Source: a virus. From it: 59,177 bases of DNA. The translations under genes were made by a program, and so were the position numbers. Location of the stretch: the IMG/VR virus record IMGVR_UViG_3300024999_000117, positions 1 through 59,177 of that record, one strand, 5' to 3'. How positions within the stretch are numbered: position 1 is the first letter of the stretch; each line of letters opens with the position of its first letter. Below, in pieces: positions 39,760 through 48,569 of this stretch. The notes under the pieces were generated by a model. It did no database searches and was not told the DNA's origin. It was given only the letters and a program-made list of their open reading frames with translations.

Positions 39760-41734
39760 ATTGATCGCCGCCTAATCCATTGACTTCCAAGGATACAGAT
39801 ATAACCGGCGTATCCTGCCGAATCGTAATACTACCGCTGACCAGCCCCAATACCTCTTCCACCTCTATCGTCTCATCTTGTGGGAATATTCTGTGCTGCC
39901 CTCTCGAACGCCAGGCAAGCCAGGTTTTGCCGTCAAAATACTTAGCTATCAGGTGCGAAATATAGCTATCTGAGGCCATGTTCACAACGACACCAAAGGC
40001 AAGCGTTCCCCAGTCATTCGAAAAAGCAGCTTCGCTCTTGGACATTGACTGTACCGCATTGACATAATACATCTTAGGCACGTCTTCTACTGTTTGAATC
40101 AAGTTTCCGCATGTCCCAGGAGGTAACGTTTTTGTATATTCAATCGTCATACTGTCTTCCTCTGTGAGTGCCAGTGTCATAACCCCATCAACATCGGCAA
40201 CAAACCCTATCCTATCATCGTTTGTTTTGAACGTACCCAGCGTGTCAGTACCGGCAGGCAATTCGGTCACTTCTACCGCTGCCGCCCAACTTGTACCATC
40301 GAATTTGCGGTAATATGTCGCCCCATCAATCGCATAAGCACAAACCAAACCTTGTGTTGCACTGCCTTTTATAGCCGAAATAACAATTCCCAGCGGGTCG
40401 TAGAAAATTTTCAGAATCGGGTAAGGACTTTCATCCTGATCGATCACAAAGTAATAGTCGAAACTAAACCAGTCCTCCTGGAATGTAGTTTCTATTCCTA
40501 GTTCGTTTGTAGTTTTTCCTTCCCCGCCATGGGTATTTGACGCAGTATTTGTGTCACTGTTGTAGTATGCCGGTGTTTCGTATGTTATGGTGCCTATCGG
40601 GTCTTCAGGGAAATACGGTGCTCCGCGATAGCCAATGATTGCCCCTCTCCTACTGCCGGTCACAGAGCCTGTGCAATAGACGTTTCTAAAGTCCAAATAA
40701 TAGGGAAATACATAACCTATTACGCCGCCAACATGCCCTGTTGCTGACACATTGCCCTGGGCAAAGGAATTAGCTATGTTTGGCGATCTATACCCGCCGC
40801 TATTGCCAGCACCAACCAGGCCTCCTGCACGATATATACCGATCACATCGCCAAGCGCATAACATCTATCAATTAGCTCAAAATCCATGAAGCCGACAAG
40901 TCCACCGACACCGATGAGACTTGTATTCCAAATCTCAGGTTCTGTAATTATCTCAGTGCCGGTTACATCACCTTCGGCATAGGATTTTCTAACCAGTGAC
41001 CTATTGCCAGCATAGCCGATTAAACCACCGACACATTTTTTTCCGGTGACTACTCCTGTCGCATAAGCAAACTCACAAGGGCAGTCAAAATAATACCCTA
41101 CTAGACCACCTACTATGTCGCCGCCTGCAATAATTCCTGTTGCATGAGACTGGTATAATTTGAGATATTTTAGGTACCCGACAAGACCACCGATATTCTC
41201 GCCAGATCCGGTTACGGCTGCCAGAGAGTAGCAAGAAGCTATTCTGCCGATTCGGTAATAATCTTCGTCTCCGTAGTCTACTCCTGCCTCAACGCCTTCG
41301 GCATAACCGACAAGGCCGCCCGCGTTAGTTCTGCCGCTTACAGTGCCTGTCGACGAACAATTTTCAGCTAGGTTAAAACCGTTTGTCGTATATTGCGTTG
41401 TTGTTATTTTCCCAGCCAGTACTCCAACATTATCCTGACCGGTAATATTGGCTCCTGTGATGTTTACATTCTTTATATTCGGAGCATTAGCCAAAACATC
41501 AAATTCGCATACGCCGAAAAGTCCTACATTGTCCGTACTCGCCCGGTCAATTGTCAGGTTAGATATTGTATATGGAGATCCGTCTAATTTGCCCGTGAAC
41601 GGTGCTGCTGTGGTTCCGATAGGCACCCAGTTAGCGTATCCTACCAGGTCTATGTCAGCGCCAAGGACGTAATCACCGTCAAGGTTAGAACGTATTGCAT
41701 CAAGGTCTGCTGGAGTTAAAATTGTAGTCGCCAC
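39752..41734 (-). CDS. Tail fibre/adhesin with many GLUG repeats
   Basis: 660 residues. From about 60 to 400 come about ten GLUG repeats of the form GGLVGYxxxxxI and SCYSxGxVxG, as in IgA-peptidase and surface adhesins. A closing element (THGGEGKTTNEL) matches one in the neighbouring protein (SAGGEGKTTSEM). The C-terminal 200 residues look like a beta-propeller or virion-attachment part. Presumably binds the host or surface polymers. Confidence 0.72.
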   Translation of the reverse strand: MATTILTPADLDAIRSNLDGDYVLGADIDLVGYANWVPIGTTAAPFTGKLDGSPYTISNLTIDRASTDNVGLFGVCEFDVLANAPNIKNVNITGANITGQDNVGVLAGKITTTQYTTNGFNLAENCSSTGTVSGRTNAGGLVGYAEGVEAGVDYGDEDYYRIGRIASCYSLAAVTGSGENIGGLVGYLKYLKLYQSHATGIIAGGDIVGGLVGYYFDCPCEFAYATGVVTGKKCVGGLIGYAGNRSLVRKSYAEGDVTGTEIITEPEIWNTSLIGVGGLVGFMDFELIDRCYALGDVIGIYRAGGLVGAGNSGGYRSPNIANSFAQGNVSATGHVGGVIGYVFPYYLDFRNVYCTGSVTGSRRGAIIGYRGAPYFPEDPIGTITYETPAYYNSDTNTASNTHGGEGKTTNELGIETTFQEDWFSFDYYFVIDQDESPYPILKIFYDPLGIVISAIKGSATQGLVCAYAIDGATYYRKFDGTSWAAAVEVTELPAGTDTLGTFKTNDDRIGFVADVDGVMTLALTEEDSMTIEYTKTLPPGTCGNLIQTVEDVPKMYYVNAVQSMSKSEAAFSNDWGTLAFGVVVNMASDSYISHLIAKYFDGKTWLAWRSRGQHRIFPQDETIEVEEVLGLVSGSITIRQDTPVISVSLEVNGLGGDQYV

Positions 41735-41738
41735 ATTA

Positions 41739-42203
41739 TCACCTCGCCACTGAAACTAATTCTGTACCTGCCGGTTGCGTACCGGTTCCGTCCCACTGCA
41801 GCGCCCAAATCTTATCATAACTCACGCCTCTCTCTACCCAAAAGAGCCAGGGCAGTTCACCATCGAAGGTAATCGACACATCCCTGACCTTCGCATCAAC
41901 TTCCTCAGTGGCAAGGGTGAATGTCCTGTCAGGCGCAGTAAAATCAATCGTTTCGGCATAGGTATAGACATTTACGACAGCTTGACCACTCACAACAGCA
42001 ACGATCCATATTTCAGTTGCGGCATCGACTACGATTTTGGGGGCTAAGTCAACGCTACCCAGGGTTCCGCTACGAATTGTTTGGATGTCAAGGGTACGGT
42101 TTGCTTTGACTATTACGGCCTCCATACGCGGATCGGCGTTATTGTAGATGGTTTGCTGAACTAGGTTTATGCGGGCCTGGATATCAGCGGGTAAAGCTCT
42201 CAT
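41739..42203 (-). CDS. Small tail-tip protein
   Basis: 154 residues from the ATG with GGAGGG. Helical start (ALPADIQARINLVQQTI) then beta strands (IVVDAATEIWIVAVVSGQAVVNVYTY in segments), and an end resembling part of the C-terminal domain of the GLUG fibre (FDGELPWLFWVERG). Probably a tail-tip component. Function not resolved. Confidence 0.6.
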   Translation of the reverse strand: MRALPADIQARINLVQQTIYNNADPRMEAVIVKANRTLDIQTIRSGTLGSVDLAPKIVVDAATEIWIVAVVSGQAVVNVYTYAETIDFTAPDRTFTLATEEVDAKVRDVSITFDGELPWLFWVERGVSYDKIWALQWDGTGTQPAGTELVSVAR

Positions 42204-42547
42204 ACTGTGCCCTCCTCGGAGACAATCAGGGTAAAGCTTGTTTTGTAAGTTCCAGGCGCTAACTTTTCCCACTTCGGACTGCCGCGAATTATGCCTGTGT
42301 AATAATTGCCGTCTGCGGTGACTTTTACGGGCGTTTTTAGCGACTTATAGACGTCTATACTGTTCTTGTCGGTTACAGATGTGACAATTAATGCAACTTC
42401 ACAAATCCGCGCCGGACTGCCTATAGTTTGGATATGGATTGAATTATCAAGCAGCTTATTTTCAACCTCTTGGGTTTCGTAGTCTGGAATAACGGAGGTG
42501 ACGCGATCTGTAATAAGCACATCGGCAGAAGTGTATAAACTTGCCAC
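42200..42547 (-). CDS. Tail protein next to tape measure
   Basis: 115 residues, GTG start with GGAGGTG overlapping the tape measure stop. Beta-rich small protein (SIHIQTIGSPARICEVALIVTS, VKVTADGNYYTGIIRGSPKWEK). Position immediately after the tape measure suits a distal tail component, but it is shorter than classical Dit proteins. Confidence 0.65.
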   Translation of the reverse strand: MASLYTSADVLITDRVTSVIPDYETQEVENKLLDNSIHIQTIGSPARICEVALIVTSVTDKNSIDVYKSLKTPVKVTADGNYYTGIIRGSPKWEKLAPGTYKTSFTLIVSEEGTV

Positions 42548-45500
42548 TAGATACGCACCTCCCGGCGAAGTTGATCCATGATAATATCTACAGCACCCAT
42601 TAGCTGATTCTGATTATTTACACCTTCTACACGTATAGTTCCGGTGTGGTTGACTGTTTGCGCAGTTGACTCACCTTCCGGAATCACTCTTTCACCATTC
42701 GCGAGCAAAGCCAATCCTTCAACTTGCCCGAAGGGTGCCTTAAATATACCTCCTCCGTGTAGTACGGGTATATTAGCTATATTCACTCCCCAAGTTTTGT
42801 TTTGAATGCTATTGGGAAGAATATCCCAGTCGGGGGTAGACACACTTATGGTATTTAAACCATCAATAACATAATTTATACCTTCGATCATAACATTTAA
42901 AACTGATTTTATAGGTTCCCACATACCTTCCCACAGACCGATAAAGAAATCTCCAAAACCATTCCAAACATCTTCGAAATAGTCAGCGGTTGCCCTCATT
43001 GGCTCTAGCATACTTTCCCATAGATCAGTAAAAAATACCTTAAAGCCTTGCCATGCCTCCGTAAAATAATCTACCGTTGCTTTTACCGTATCAGCCATCA
43101 TTCCGACTAGTGCAACGATTGCATCTGCGTAAGTTACCGTGTTTTTGTCTTTTGCTGAATTATCAGGAGACTTGTCTTCGTTGTCTGCGTCCTTGGTTTT
43201 AACGCCTAATTCTCCCTTCAATTCATCTATCTTATCTTTCTCATTATCGTATCTTTCATTTACGGATTCAGTTATAGCCTCGTATGCTTCTTTAGCAGCT
43301 AGTTCCTGTTCCTCGTATGTTTTCTTAATTCTTTCAAGATTTTCGTTGGCTAAATTTGTTTCTATCTCATATGATGACTCTATTTTTTCTATCTTGATGT
43401 CCGTTTCAGTTTCAAGTGCATTAGTATCTGCTTTGTGTATTTTTTCGGCCTCAGCCAGACTATTTTCAGCAAGTTTCTTTTTCTGCTCAAAAGAATTCCT
43501 TACGGTATCCATCTGACTGCGGATACTTTCCTTGTTTTTATCTACTTCCTGTTTCCTAGTCCATTCGGCAAGTTCAGCAATAGCCTTTGCCTTGTCTTCT
43601 GCGGTTTCTGCTTCATCTATCGCCTTTTGCAGTCTGCTACGCTCGGCATCCTGATCCCTCTTCTTTTCCTCCGCATCTATGGAATCCAGTTGTCCCTGTA
43701 GTGCCGCCAGATCGCCGTCCCTTGATAATTCCGCTGCTTCAATTATTTTGGCGTAGCTATCTTTAGCTTTTTCGTATATCTGATCATAATAATCCTTCTG
43801 CTTGTCAGCATAATCTTTAGCCGCTTCAACCTTTTCATCTCTTGCTTTTTTGGCTAAGTCTATGCTCTTTTCAATCATTTCTTTCTCTGCCTCATACGCT
43901 TCTTTTGAAGCCTTTTGGCTTTCTTCGTAGTTAATTTTAGCTAGTTCTTTGTCATCAACTTTAATTTCAACCTGCTCTATTCCGATACCGTCAAGCCTAT
44001 CTTTTAGCTGCTCAGAAGTATACGCGGCATGTTCTAACTGCGAACTATCCACAGGTATTGGTGTTTTATTTTCAGCTAACTTATCTTTTTGTACCTTCAA
44101 TTCTTGCGCTTTAATTTTTGCGCTGTCAATTTTAGCTGGATCAACTTCTACCTTTTTTTTCTCTTCGAGTAAGCCCAATTTACCCCTTACCCATTCGATA
44201 CCCTTGTCTATCTTTTTAAATAACCATCCCAGGGCATCAATTAAAGGTTGTATCGGTTTGGTGATGTAATTCCATGCCGCCACCATGAAACTTTTAAAGC
44301 CGCTAAATCTTGCATCTATGGCGTTTACCGTACCGATAATAATGCTTTTAATGCCGTTCCAGACAGCCATTCCAATTTTTTTGACATCATCCCAATGTTT
44401 AAGCAGTTGATAGCCGATAGTAATTAAAATAGCTATTGCGGCTACAATAAGACCTTGGGGAGTTAATAGAAATGCCAGCATTGCCCTGCCTAAAGCAGTT
44501 ACTGCCGCTGTAAGCATTGGCAAAACGACAGATCCAAGAGAGGTAAATAAAAGTATTATTGCCCTTATTGGAGTCGTTAGCCTTGTCAACCAAGTCATCA
44601 ACAAAGGAGCGTTGGCCGTTACCCACAAAAAACTTGCTGCAAGTTTGGCAAAGTAACCGACAAATATCATAAATATGCCACCGGTGATTAGCAAACCTGC
44701 TCCCAGTGCGACAATTACTGTTATAGTACTCTTTACCCACTCAGGAAGCGAACCAAAAGCGTTAGCTAGTACGGTTAAGCCTTTTACGATATTATTTAGT
44801 AGCGGCAAGAATGTGTTACCGATGGATATTTGCAAATCCTCTATCGAACTAGAAAATATTTTTAGGCTACCTTTATAGTTATCCAATTGCTTTTTGGCTA
44901 TTTCTGCCGCCTTGCCAGTGCTGTTTTCAAGTTCTTTTGTATACTCCCGAAGTTTTTCTGGCCCAGCATCAAGTAACGCTAACATTGCCGGAGCACCACG
45001 CGCACCAGCTAAATACGCTGCTACTGCAAGTTTCTGTTTATCTGTAGCATTAGCTGTAGCATCAGCTATTCTTTGGATTATATCGGGGAATGGAAGTATC
45101 TTGCCGTTTGCGTCCTCTATGCTTATGCCAAGTGCCTTCATCGTTTTTACTACTGCGCTTGGTTCGGTTGATAGTCTTAGGAAGATATTCCTGAGAGCAG
45201 TACCGGCCATATCAGCCTTTATCCCAACATCTCCAAGTATCCCAGCAGCTGCGGCAACCTGCTCTAATGATACCCCAGCAGCCCTAGCAACAGGCCCGAC
45301 ATATTTCATCGTCTGACCAAGTGTTTCCAATGTAGTGTTTGACGTGACAAAGGTTTTTGTCAAAACATCAGCCACTCTGTTCATTTCGCTTGCTTCTATG
45401 CCGTATGCTCTTAGGACATTGCTTGCGATATCCGCAGTTTCAGCCAAAGCCACCTGTCCAGCAGCCGCCATGTCAAGGAGTCCAGGCATTGCCGATATCG

Positions 45501-45918
45501 TCTCGCTTACTTTAAAACCTGCCATCGAAAGTGACTGCATCGCCTGCGCTGCTTCAGTAGCGGTATAAGCGGTATCCCTACCTAACTGCCTTGCCGTTTC
45601 TGTTAACTTAGCTAATTCTTCTTCTGTTGCGCCGCTTATCGCACCTACGCGCGCAACCGCATACTCAAAATCAGCCGCAACATTAACTGACGAACCAAGC
45701 ACAGCGCCTATGCCTAAACCCATAGCAGTTACGCCTATGCCTATTTGCTTAATAGAATTCAGTACATCGCGGTTCATCTGATTAATGTTTCTTGTCACTC
45801 TACTTTGTACATTAGAGCTGAATCGCGTTATATCCAAAGTTGCACGCTGTAAATTAGCTTGGAAATTTTCAGTATTAAGACCAAGCGCGACAACTAAACT
45901 AGGTAGTTTTGATGCCAA
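42547..45918 (-). CDS. Tape measure protein
   Basis: 1123 residues. Phage tail-tape-measure domain in the first 350 residues (AAQAMQSLSMAGFKV, AAAAGILGDVGIKADMAGTALR), two hydrophobic stretches near 385-500, then a long charged coiled-coil region (KKARDEKVEAAKDYADKQ and similar, 600-870). It sets tail length and may enter the host membrane at DNA injection. At about 0.15 nm per residue the tail would be near 170 nm. TTG start with AAGGTG. Confidence 0.93.
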   Translation of the reverse strand: MASKLPSLVVALGLNTENFQANLQRATLDITRFSSNVQSRVTRNINQMNRDVLNSIKQIGIGVTAMGLGIGAVLGSSVNVAADFEYAVARVGAISGATEEELAKLTETARQLGRDTAYTATEAAQAMQSLSMAGFKVSETISAMPGLLDMAAAGQVALAETADIASNVLRAYGIEASEMNRVADVLTKTFVTSNTTLETLGQTMKYVGPVARAAGVSLEQVAAAAGILGDVGIKADMAGTALRNIFLRLSTEPSAVVKTMKALGISIEDANGKILPFPDIIQRIADATANATDKQKLAVAAYLAGARGAPAMLALLDAGPEKLREYTKELENSTGKAAEIAKKQLDNYKGSLKIFSSSIEDLQISIGNTFLPLLNNIVKGLTVLANAFGSLPEWVKSTITVIVALGAGLLITGGIFMIFVGYFAKLAASFLWVTANAPLLMTWLTRLTTPIRAIILLFTSLGSVVLPMLTAAVTALGRAMLAFLLTPQGLIVAAIAILITIGYQLLKHWDDVKKIGMAVWNGIKSIIIGTVNAIDARFSGFKSFMVAAWNYITKPIQPLIDALGWLFKKIDKGIEWVRGKLGLLEEKKKVEVDPAKIDSAKIKAQELKVQKDKLAENKTPIPVDSSQLEHAAYTSEQLKDRLDGIGIEQVEIKVDDKELAKINYEESQKASKEAYEAEKEMIEKSIDLAKKARDEKVEAAKDYADKQKDYYDQIYEKAKDSYAKIIEAAELSRDGDLAALQGQLDSIDAEEKKRDQDAERSRLQKAIDEAETAEDKAKAIAELAEWTRKQEVDKNKESIRSQMDTVRNSFEQKKKLAENSLAEAEKIHKADTNALETETDIKIEKIESSYEIETNLANENLERIKKTYEEQELAAKEAYEAITESVNERYDNEKDKIDELKGELGVKTKDADNEDKSPDNSAKDKNTVTYADAIVALVGMMADTVKATVDYFTEAWQGFKVFFTDLWESMLEPMRATADYFEDVWNGFGDFFIGLWEGMWEPIKSVLNVMIEGINYVIDGLNTISVSTPDWDILPNSIQNKTWGVNIANIPVLHGGGIFKAPFGQVEGLALLANGERVIPEGESTAQTVNHTGTIRVEGVNNQNQLMGAVDIIMDQLRREVRI

Positions 45919-45991
45919 ATATATTCACCTTCTTTCTATGAAGGGATTTTTTCTCTTTTAACGAATAGGTTATAAAAAGGAGTGATGCGTA

Positions 45992-46378
45992 ATGGTAAAA
46001 AAATATAAACCTGGGGAATTGGGCACTGAATCAAAACCAGTAAAAACAAAAGGCTGTTTGATTGCGTTTGGATTATTCGTACTCTTTGCAATATTGGTTT
46101 CATCATGTGTTAAACCGGAACCAAAAGACAGTGCACTAAGTGCCTATATAATCTCCCAGCAATTTGTTGAAGAAAAACTAAGATCACCATCTACTGCAAA
46201 ATTCCCGATGTTTCGAGAGGCACACGTCACTAATATAGATGAAGGTAAATACATTGTAATTGCTTACGTAGATGCTCAAAATCATTTTGGTGCCACGGTT
46301 CGGAGTAATTTTAGTGCTACAGTTAAGTACGCAGGAGACAACAACTGGAATTGCGAAGCATTAAATATGTGGGAGTAG
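45992..46378 (+). CDS. Opposite-strand moron, membrane or lipoprotein-like
   Basis: 128 residues on the plus strand inside the minus-strand tail block. Hydrophobic span IAFGLFVLFAILVSSCV (about 25-41) ends in S-S-C, compatible with a signal anchor or lipoprotein. Conserved-looking segment FVEEKLRSPSTAKFP followed by YVDAQNHFGATVRSNF and VKYAGDNNW, a known small Firmicute/phage pattern. AAGGAG upstream. Expressed independently, possibly from the prophage. Confidence 0.7.
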   Translation: MVKKYKPGELGTESKPVKTKGCLIAFGLFVLFAILVSSCVKPEPKDSALSAYIISQQFVEEKLRSPSTAKFPMFREAHVTNIDEGKYIVIAYVDAQNHFGATVRSNFSATVKYAGDNNWNCEALNMWE

Positions 46379-46397
46379 GCAGGTTAATCCCCTGCCT
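46377..46397. terminator. Convergent hairpin between moron and chaperone gene
   Basis: AGGCAGG (46377-46383) pairs with CCTGCCT (46391-46397). Lies at the meeting point of the plus-strand moron and the minus-strand tail chaperone gene and may stop one or both transcripts. T-run weak. Confidence 0.45.
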
Positions 46398-46755
46398 TCG
46401 TTTCATCCTCCCCGCCATAAGCAATATTAAGCAGTTTCACCATTTCCAGCTGATCTTCCCATTTTTGCTTTTTCTTATCTACATCTTTTTTAGGTATAAA
46501 ATCGCTGGGGGTAAACGCTCTCGGATTTTTATCCTTATTCCTGTTGCAGTTAGCTATTACCGATGCAACGATACCAAATCGGAAAAACTCCCGATCTTCG
46601 CGTATATTGTAGCCTTCAATAATACCCATCCATTCTTTCGGAGTTAAACACCAGAATTCCCAAGGTTTTAGGCCAATTATGTATGCCGATTTCTCGGCTT
46701 TTTCGATGGAATCAGAAAAGCGAAGGTCAGTTAATGCACCGCCTCCGCTGTCGGG
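46384..46755 (-). CDS. Tail assembly chaperone T part, made by -1 frameshift
   Basis: This frame has no good start of its own; it is open back to the slippery site in the preceding gene. Joined as 47078-46755 then 46755-46384 it makes a 231-residue G-T fusion. The part begins PDSGGGALTDLRFSD and continues AYIIGLKPWEFWCLTPKEWMG, which is the typical T-type sequence. Lambda gpG/gpGT is the model: the longer form recruits the tape measure for tail assembly. Confidence 0.85.
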   Translation of the reverse strand, partial: PDSGGGALTDLRFSDSIEKAEKSAYIIGLKPWEFWCLTPKEWMGIIEGYNIREDREFFRFGIVASVIANCNRNKDKNPRAFTPSDFIPKKDVDKKKQKWEDQLEMVKLLNIAYGGEDETKAGD

Positions 46756-47078
46756 TTTCCCTCTTCTTTATCCTCGCCCAAAACGCCGGACATTTTAAGA
46801 GCAACGCCGATAAAATTAGAAATTGTATCAAGGGTGCCGCCGTTTTCGATAAATCTCTGAATAATACTGCCTGTGCGTTCAATGGTAAGCCCCTTGTCCT
46901 GCCATTTAAGACCTGCCCAAGTCAACATTCTTATGGTGGACATACCCGCTTTTTCTTCGGACAAAAATTTACCTATACCAAAACCAGATTTATCCTCCAG
47001 ATCCGCTATGGCATTAAAGTCGTAGCGGAGTTTCCTTAACTTGTCCAGTTCAATTTCAACACCTCTGTTTTCGATCAT
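46731..47078 (-). CDS. Tail assembly chaperone G
   Basis: 115 residues. GTA-gp10/gpG-like protein (VEIELDKLRKLRYDFNAIADLEDKSG, MLTWAGLKWQDKGLT). Its 3' end contains the slippery heptamer GGGAAAC in the right frame (G GGA AAC), so most ribosomes end here and a fraction continue into the T part. Lies between the major tail protein and tape measure, its usual position. Confidence 0.85.
   Translation of the reverse strand: MIENRGVEIELDKLRKLRYDFNAIADLEDKSGFGIGKFLSEEKAGMSTIRMLTWAGLKWQDKGLTIERTGSIIQRFIENGGTLDTISNFIGVALKMSGVLGEDKEEGNPTAEAVH
46755..46761 (-). other. Programmed -1 frameshift site GGGAAAC
   Basis: Zero-frame reading is GAG GGA AAC, giving X-XXY-YYZ with X=G, Y=A, Z=C. The -1 frame stays open for 123 codons from here to 46384, matching the T frame exactly. 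Lambda uses GGGAAAG at the same gene. Confidence 0.85.
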
Positions 47079-47080
47079 GA

Positions 47081-47302
47081 CTAATTCTCCTTATGTGAAA
47101 ACTTTTCAATCAAAATTTTAGCTTCTCCCTCATACTCCAATTCTCCTATTAAACTAAGAGTAACTATCGGAGTCTCACACGCCACTGCCTTAATTTCAGT
47201 CGCTCTTATGCCTTCTATCTTTACCCCGTTTATTTCAACGGTTCCAAATCCATTACAATCAAGCACTACTTTAATTTTAGCTAAATCCATAGGTTTAGCC
47301 AC
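47081..47302 (-). CDS. Small protein between tail tube and chaperone
   Basis: 73 residues. Beta-rich (KVVLDCNGFGTVEINGVKIEG, PIVTLSLIGELEYEGEAKILIE), with spacing of two bases to both neighbours. Common place for a small tail-associated protein; family not recognised. Confidence 0.65.
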   Translation of the reverse strand: MAKPMDLAKIKVVLDCNGFGTVEINGVKIEGIRATEIKAVACETPIVTLSLIGELEYEGEAKILIEKFSHKEN

Positions 47303-47303
47303 C

Positions 47304-48020
47304 CTACGAAGCTGCCCTAGACAGATATATCGTATATGTCTTGGTGCTCTTATTAGTTTCAGTAACAGTTATCGTAATCGTAGTAACACTTCCTGCCGCT
47401 CCTAATGTGATCGCGCTTGATTCCACTCCGGTTGCTACTGTATTTCCGTTTACAGTTATTACGCCTGCCGATGCTGTCGGGGTTACGGTTACGCTTGTTA
47501 CACCTGTTAAAACAGTTGCTACATAAGTAGTCGTTGCCTGCGCCTTGGTCGGGGTGACTACCGCACTCTCAGAAATAACAAAGAAAGGGGTTGTCAGACC
47601 TGCAGATGCAGAAGTCGCCAGAGTCGGCTTGCCGGTAATTTTCAGCGTTGCGTTAAAAGTGAGTTTCCCGTCGATGGGAGCATCAGAAGCCTTGAACCCG
47701 GTAACAAGTGCGCTAAAACTCCAAGATATGCCGGTTGCAGTGGGAAATGTAATAACAAAAGCAGATACTGACTTTGCGTTCATCGCTGTTAGCAATGCCG
47801 ATTGACCCGCATTGCCGGGATAAAAGTTGCCTTCAATTGGCACCTCTCCAGCATCTAGGACAGTTCCGATGAATTCGCGATACGAGTTTGCGCTGTCGTG
47901 GTTTGTTGCATCAATAGTTGCAAGTTTTGCGTCAATGCCGCCGATATTGGCTAATTCTGCAACGGCAACGCCGCCGATAGTTAACGCTGTTCCGAAAGCT
48001 GAACTTGCTGTTGTGGTCAT
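47304..48020 (-). CDS. Major tail protein with Ig-like C-terminal domain
   Basis: 238 residues. Tail tube domain in residues 1-150 (FGTALTIGGVAVAELANIGGIDAKL, FITFPTATGISWSFSALVTGFKAS in segments). C-terminal 85 residues form a cadherin-like/Ig-like beta sandwich (TTTYVATVLTGVTSVTVTPT, TTITITVTETNKSTKTYTIYL), which in phages decorates the tail and can bind carbohydrate. Standard position before chaperones. Confidence 0.87.
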   Translation of the reverse strand: MTTTASSAFGTALTIGGVAVAELANIGGIDAKLATIDATNHDSANSYREFIGTVLDAGEVPIEGNFYPGNAGQSALLTAMNAKSVSAFVITFPTATGISWSFSALVTGFKASDAPIDGKLTFNATLKITGKPTLATSASAGLTTPFFVISESAVVTPTKAQATTTYVATVLTGVTSVTVTPTASAGVITVNGNTVATGVESSAITLGAAGSVTTITITVTETNKSTKTYTIYLSRAAS

Positions 48021-48157
48021 GATTTTACCCCCTGTTTAATTTTTTCTAGCATAGCAATTATTTTGTCTAAGGTTTTGTTGTGCTTTCTATGCTCAAAATA
48101 AAGAGACAAGAAAAGAACAATATTTAAAGTTAGTGAGAAAAATAAAATACAGGACAT
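48017..48157 (-). CDS. Small membrane protein in the tail block (46 aa)
   Basis: ATG with GGGAGG upstream gives a 46-residue peptide: membrane span (CILFFSLTLNIVLFLSLYF) and a charged tail (EHRKHNKTLDKIIAMLEKI). Its stop overlaps the major tail protein start (ATGA). It fills the 140-bp gap with clean coupling on one side. Role unknown; membrane proteins are unusual here. Confidence 0.6.
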   Translation of the reverse strand: MSCILFFSLTLNIVLFLSLYFEHRKHNKTLDKIIAMLEKIKQGVKS

Positions 48158-48161
48158 GCTT

Positions 48162-48569
48162 TTACGCCTCCCTGTAATGAATTAAAACGTCAATCGGTAC
48201 GTGGTACTCATCCACGTTATCATAGTACGTATCTGACACATCTTCGTAGGCATCAGAACCATCATTGCAAAAAACGGCCTGGACTTTAGGGTTATCTTGT
48301 GGCAATTTTTCAAGAGCGGCGATCACTAAATCGGATAGGTCTTTTGCTTCTTCGTATGTACCGCCGTAGCAGTCAACCTGTATTCTTGGAGTAGATAGGT
48401 TACTTGCTCCACCGTGCGTATACTGCCTTCCAGGACTAACCTTGAAATAGGTGGCGTAGGGTGTAGTTACCTCCTGTGCGGCAACAACAGGGTAAATCTT
48501 GTCACCGATAAGAGCAATTAAATCAGCATCGGCAGACAGGCAATCATAAACTGCTTTCTCAACACTCAC
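48162..48569 (-). CDS. Tail completion protein (DUF3168)
   Basis: 135 residues. DUF3168 pattern: VEKAVYDCLSADADLIALIG, VTTPYATYFKVSPGRQYTHGG, QVDCYGGTYEEAKDLSDLVIAALEKL. Such proteins cap the tail top (gpU/gp17-like). Overlaps the gp10-like gene by four bases. Confidence 0.85.
   Translation of the reverse strand: MSVEKAVYDCLSADADLIALIGDKIYPVVAAQEVTTPYATYFKVSPGRQYTHGGASNLSTPRIQVDCYGGTYEEAKDLSDLVIAALEKLPQDNPKVQAVFCNDGSDAYEDVSDTYYDNVDEYHVPIDVLIHYREA

Noticed and set aside
46384-46629. Independent gene starting at the ATG at 46629
   Set aside because: No ribosome site; the same frame is open upstream exactly to a slippery heptamer in the previous gene, with conserved T-type sequence before that ATG.
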